Shown piece after piece: positions 61,935 through 64,000 of a stretch of DNA of 64,000 bases. The stretch's first letter is position 1. Every line of letters begins with the position of its first letter. Made by a program: the position numbers and the translations under genes. The stretch is from Microbulbifer sp. ALW1. GTDB taxonomy: Bacteria; Pseudomonadota; Gammaproteobacteria; Pseudomonadales; Cellvibrionaceae. Below the pieces are notes generated by a model, which worked only from the letters and a program-made list of their open reading frames with translations, was not told the origin of the DNA and did not search any database. The stretch covers positions 2,954,501 through 3,018,500 of the forward strand of contig NZ_CP047569.1 of NCBI RefSeq assembly GCF_009903625.1, written 5' to 3'.

Positions 61935-64000
61935 ATGGCACAACCGGAAACATTCAATGCAGTCGTAGATTGCGTCGATGCGGTACTGGAGAAAGTAGGC
62001 AAACGCATCGTTCTCGGTTTGCCTCTGGGTATCGGCAAAGCCAACCAGTTTGCCAACGCCCTCTATGCCCGGGCGGAACAGGATCCTGAGATATCCCTGA
62101 CCATCTTTACCGCGCTGACACTGGAGCGTCCTGGCGCTGGCAATGAATTACAGCGGCGTTTTGTGCAGCCATTGCTCGACCGATTGTACGCAGACTACCA
62201 GGATCTGGCTTACACCCGGGCGCGCCGCAAGGGGCTGCTGCCAAAAAATATCGAGGTTTGTGAGTTTTTTATCCAGCCCGGCAGCTTCTTGAGAGTCCCG
62301 TCGGCACAGCAGAGTTATGTCAGCGCCAATTACACCCATGTACCCCGGGATCTGCTTGACCGAGGTGTTAATGTGGTGGCGCAGATGGTGTCGCCGGCGT
62401 CGGACGGCAGTGGTGATCTGAGCCTGAGTGGCAATCCGGATCTGACCTTGCCGCTACTGGAGCTGGCGCAAGAGCGGGGTTATCCCCCCATCACCCTGGT
62501 GGGCGAAGTCAATCCGCAGCTGCCGTTCATGGGTGGCGACGCCCGGGTTGCCCCTGCCATGTTCGATTTTCTGCTTGAGGGAGAGGATTTCAATCGCGAA
62601 ATTTTCCCCGCCCCCAATCCTCCTGTTCGCCTGACGGATTACGCCCTGGCCTTTCATATCGCCGGCCTGGTGAAGGATGGCGGTACCCTGCAGGTGGGTA
62701 TCGGTGCCCTGGGCGATGCCATTTGCCATGTGTTGCGCCTGCGTCACTGCAGCAACCTGGACTACCGCGACATACTGACTTCCCTGAACCTGGATACTGA
62801 TAAAGCACTGTGCAAATTGCCGCTGGAACTCGGCGTGTTTCAGCGGGGCATCTACGGCGCCAGCGAAATGGTACCGGAAGGCTTTTTGCATCTGCGCCGC
62901 GCCGGAGTCCTGAAACGCGCGGTCTACGCGGATGCGGCCGTGCAGCGAATATTGAATGAAGATAAAGCCACAGACACCGTTGGCGAAGACCTGTTGATTG
63001 CATTGCGGGAGGCTGGCCGTATTCAGTGTCCATTGACGGAAGCGGATACGGCTTTTCTCCAGTCCGCTGGCATCGTGGATCCCAGCTATAGCTGGCGTGG
63101 CCATCGTTTTCTCGACGAACACGGTGAGATGGAAGAGTGTGACCTGCATAGCAGCGTCGGCCGCAAGAAGTTGATGGGTCGCTGTGAGGGGCAGAAACTG
63201 TCAGGAGGAATCTGGCTGCACGGTGGTTTCTATCTGGGCTCTACGGGCATGTACCGCGCGCTGCGTGCCATGCCGGCGAGTGAGCTGGAGGGCATCAATA
63301 TGACCGGCATCGACTTCATTAACGAGTTGCAAAAAGGGCACGCCCTTAAAGTTGCCCAGCGGCAACAGGCGCGCTTTGTGAACTCCGCGATGATGGTCAC
63401 CCTGAACGGCGCGGTGATCTCCGACGGCCTGGAAGACGGTCAGGTCGTAAGTGGGGTTGGTGGCCAATACAATTTTGTTGCCCAGGCACATGAACTGCCC
63501 GGTGGTCGCTCAGTGATTGCACTCGCCAGTACGCGCATTAGCGATGGCCGAATTCGCAGCAACATTGTGTGGGAATACCCCCACTGCACCATTCCTCGTC
63601 ACCTGCGTGACATAGTGGTAACCGAGTACGGCGTTGCCGACCTGCGCGGCAAAACCGACCGCGATGTGATTGTCACCATGCTCGCCATTACGGATTCACG
63701 CTTTCAGAAGGAGCTGCTCGAAAAGGCCAGGGCAGCCGGCAAGGTGGAAGCGGACTACGTTATCCCGGAAAACTTTAGCAATAACACCCCGGATCATATC
63801 CAGGCGGTGTTCAATCAGGGACATCGGCTGACCCTGTTGCCTTACTACCCCCTGGGTACAGATCTCACCCGGGAGGAAGCGCAACTGGCCATCGGCCTCA
63901 AAGCGCTGAAGGAAGAGGGCCGCAAGATTTGGGACTTGTGGCCGGTACTGCGCAAAGGACTGGTCGCCTGCAAAAGTCGGGCACCGGAGTACAAGGGCAT
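61935..64000 (+). CDS. Acetyl-CoA hydrolase/transferase family protein, cut by right edge
   Basis: A frame from ATG 61935 stays open to the window end (688 codons). The N-terminal acetyl-CoA hydrolase/transferase domain starts AVVDCVDAVLEKVGKRIVLG, with GGTLQVGIGALGDAI near 253; the C-terminal CoA-transferase part has GINMTGIDFIN, NGAVISDGLEDGQVVSGVGGQYNFVAQAH (in parts, near 485-510) and VTEYGVADLRGKTD near 560. It exchanges or hydrolyses acyl-CoA. The insertion near 350-420 makes it larger than the usual 500-residue Cat1 type. It follows fadE by 55 bases, so it may supply or recover CoA during fatty acid breakdown. Confidence 0.88.
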   Translation, partial: MAQPETFNAVVDCVDAVLEKVGKRIVLGLPLGIGKANQFANALYARAEQDPEISLTIFTALTLERPGAGNELQRRFVQPLLDRLYADYQDLAYTRARRKGLLPKNIEVCEFFIQPGSFLRVPSAQQSYVSANYTHVPRDLLDRGVNVVAQMVSPASDGSGDLSLSGNPDLTLPLLELAQERGYPPITLVGEVNPQLPFMGGDARVAPAMFDFLLEGEDFNREIFPAPNPPVRLTDYALAFHIAGLVKDGGTLQVGIGALGDAICHVLRLRHCSNLDYRDILTSLNLDTDKALCKLPLELGVFQRGIYGASEMVPEGFLHLRRAGVLKRAVYADAAVQRILNEDKATDTVGEDLLIALREAGRIQCPLTEADTAFLQSAGIVDPSYSWRGHRFLDEHGEMEECDLHSSVGRKKLMGRCEGQKLSGGIWLHGGFYLGSTGMYRALRAMPASELEGINMTGIDFINELQKGHALKVAQRQQARFVNSAMMVTLNGAVISDGLEDGQVVSGVGGQYNFVAQAHELPGGRSVIALASTRISDGRIRSNIVWEYPHCTIPRHLRDIVVTEYGVADLRGKTDRDVIVTMLAITDSRFQKELLEKARAAGKVEADYVIPENFSNNTPDHIQAVFNQGHRLTLLPYYPLGTDLTREEAQLAIGLKALKEEGRKIWDLWPVLRKGLVACKSRAPEYKG

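Overview
The window is a stretch of gammaproteobacterial chromosome. Gene content and order (rne / rluC / HAD / maf / yceD-rpmF-plsX-fabD-fabG-acpP-fabF-pabC-mltG-tmk-holB-pilZ-tatD; tusDCBE next to yccA; divergent ppsR/ppsA) and the protein sequences suggest a marine member of the Cellvibrionales, most like Microbulbifer. The genus is an inference from memory, not a search result. I see no phage, insertion sequence, CRISPR array or broken gene. Coding density is high and most genes are housekeeping. Several genes use TTG or GTG starts that only the Shine-Dalgarno position reveals (tusC, desaturase, rluC, plsX, fabF, mltG, PLP desulfhydrase, TetR, ppsA).

Layout. 1-3966: a minus-strand operon of an RND/MMPL-type exporter, a fatty acid desaturase, an SRPBCC protein and a gene cut by the left edge, probably lipid-related. 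4319-6526: tusD-tusC-tusB-tusE (tRNA 2-thiouridine sulfur relay) and the Bax-inhibitor-like yccA, separated by a terminator. 6594-15975: a phosphatase-like secreted protein; a minus-strand cluster (VTT membrane protein, glycogen-debranching-like enzyme, family 4 glycosyltransferase, and an unusual fusion of an alkaline-phosphatase-like and an endonuclease/exonuclease/phosphatase domain); a DUF4010 membrane protein; a small unknown gene. 16007-20105: tRNA-Ser(UGA) and rne with a long leader. 20241-22539: rluC, a HAD phosphatase and maf.

22672-33672 is the fatty acid and ribosomal protein cluster, reading rightwards from a near-consensus promoter that seems to give a leaderless yceD message, with a second promoter before acpP. 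33705-42637 holds dUTPase, malate dehydrogenase, asparaginyl-tRNA synthetase, DUF2244, a peroxiredoxin, an AraC-type HTH protein, yajC, a D-cysteine desulfhydrase-like enzyme and an alanine/sodium symporter-like protein with a large inserted loop.

42723-49979 is the most distinctive accessory region: a gamma-glutamylpolyamine synthetase-like enzyme, a divergent FAD amine oxidase, a TonB-dependent receptor, a TetR regulator and a cN-I type 5'-nucleotidase. A nearly identical 20-base motif lies before both the oxidase and the receptor, which ties them into one candidate uptake-and-catabolism regulon. The right end carries cysB, a CxxC protein, pabB, ppsR/ppsA, an L,D-transpeptidase, rraA, a DMT exporter, a FadE-type acyl-CoA dehydrogenase and an acetyl-CoA hydrolase/transferase cut by the window edge.
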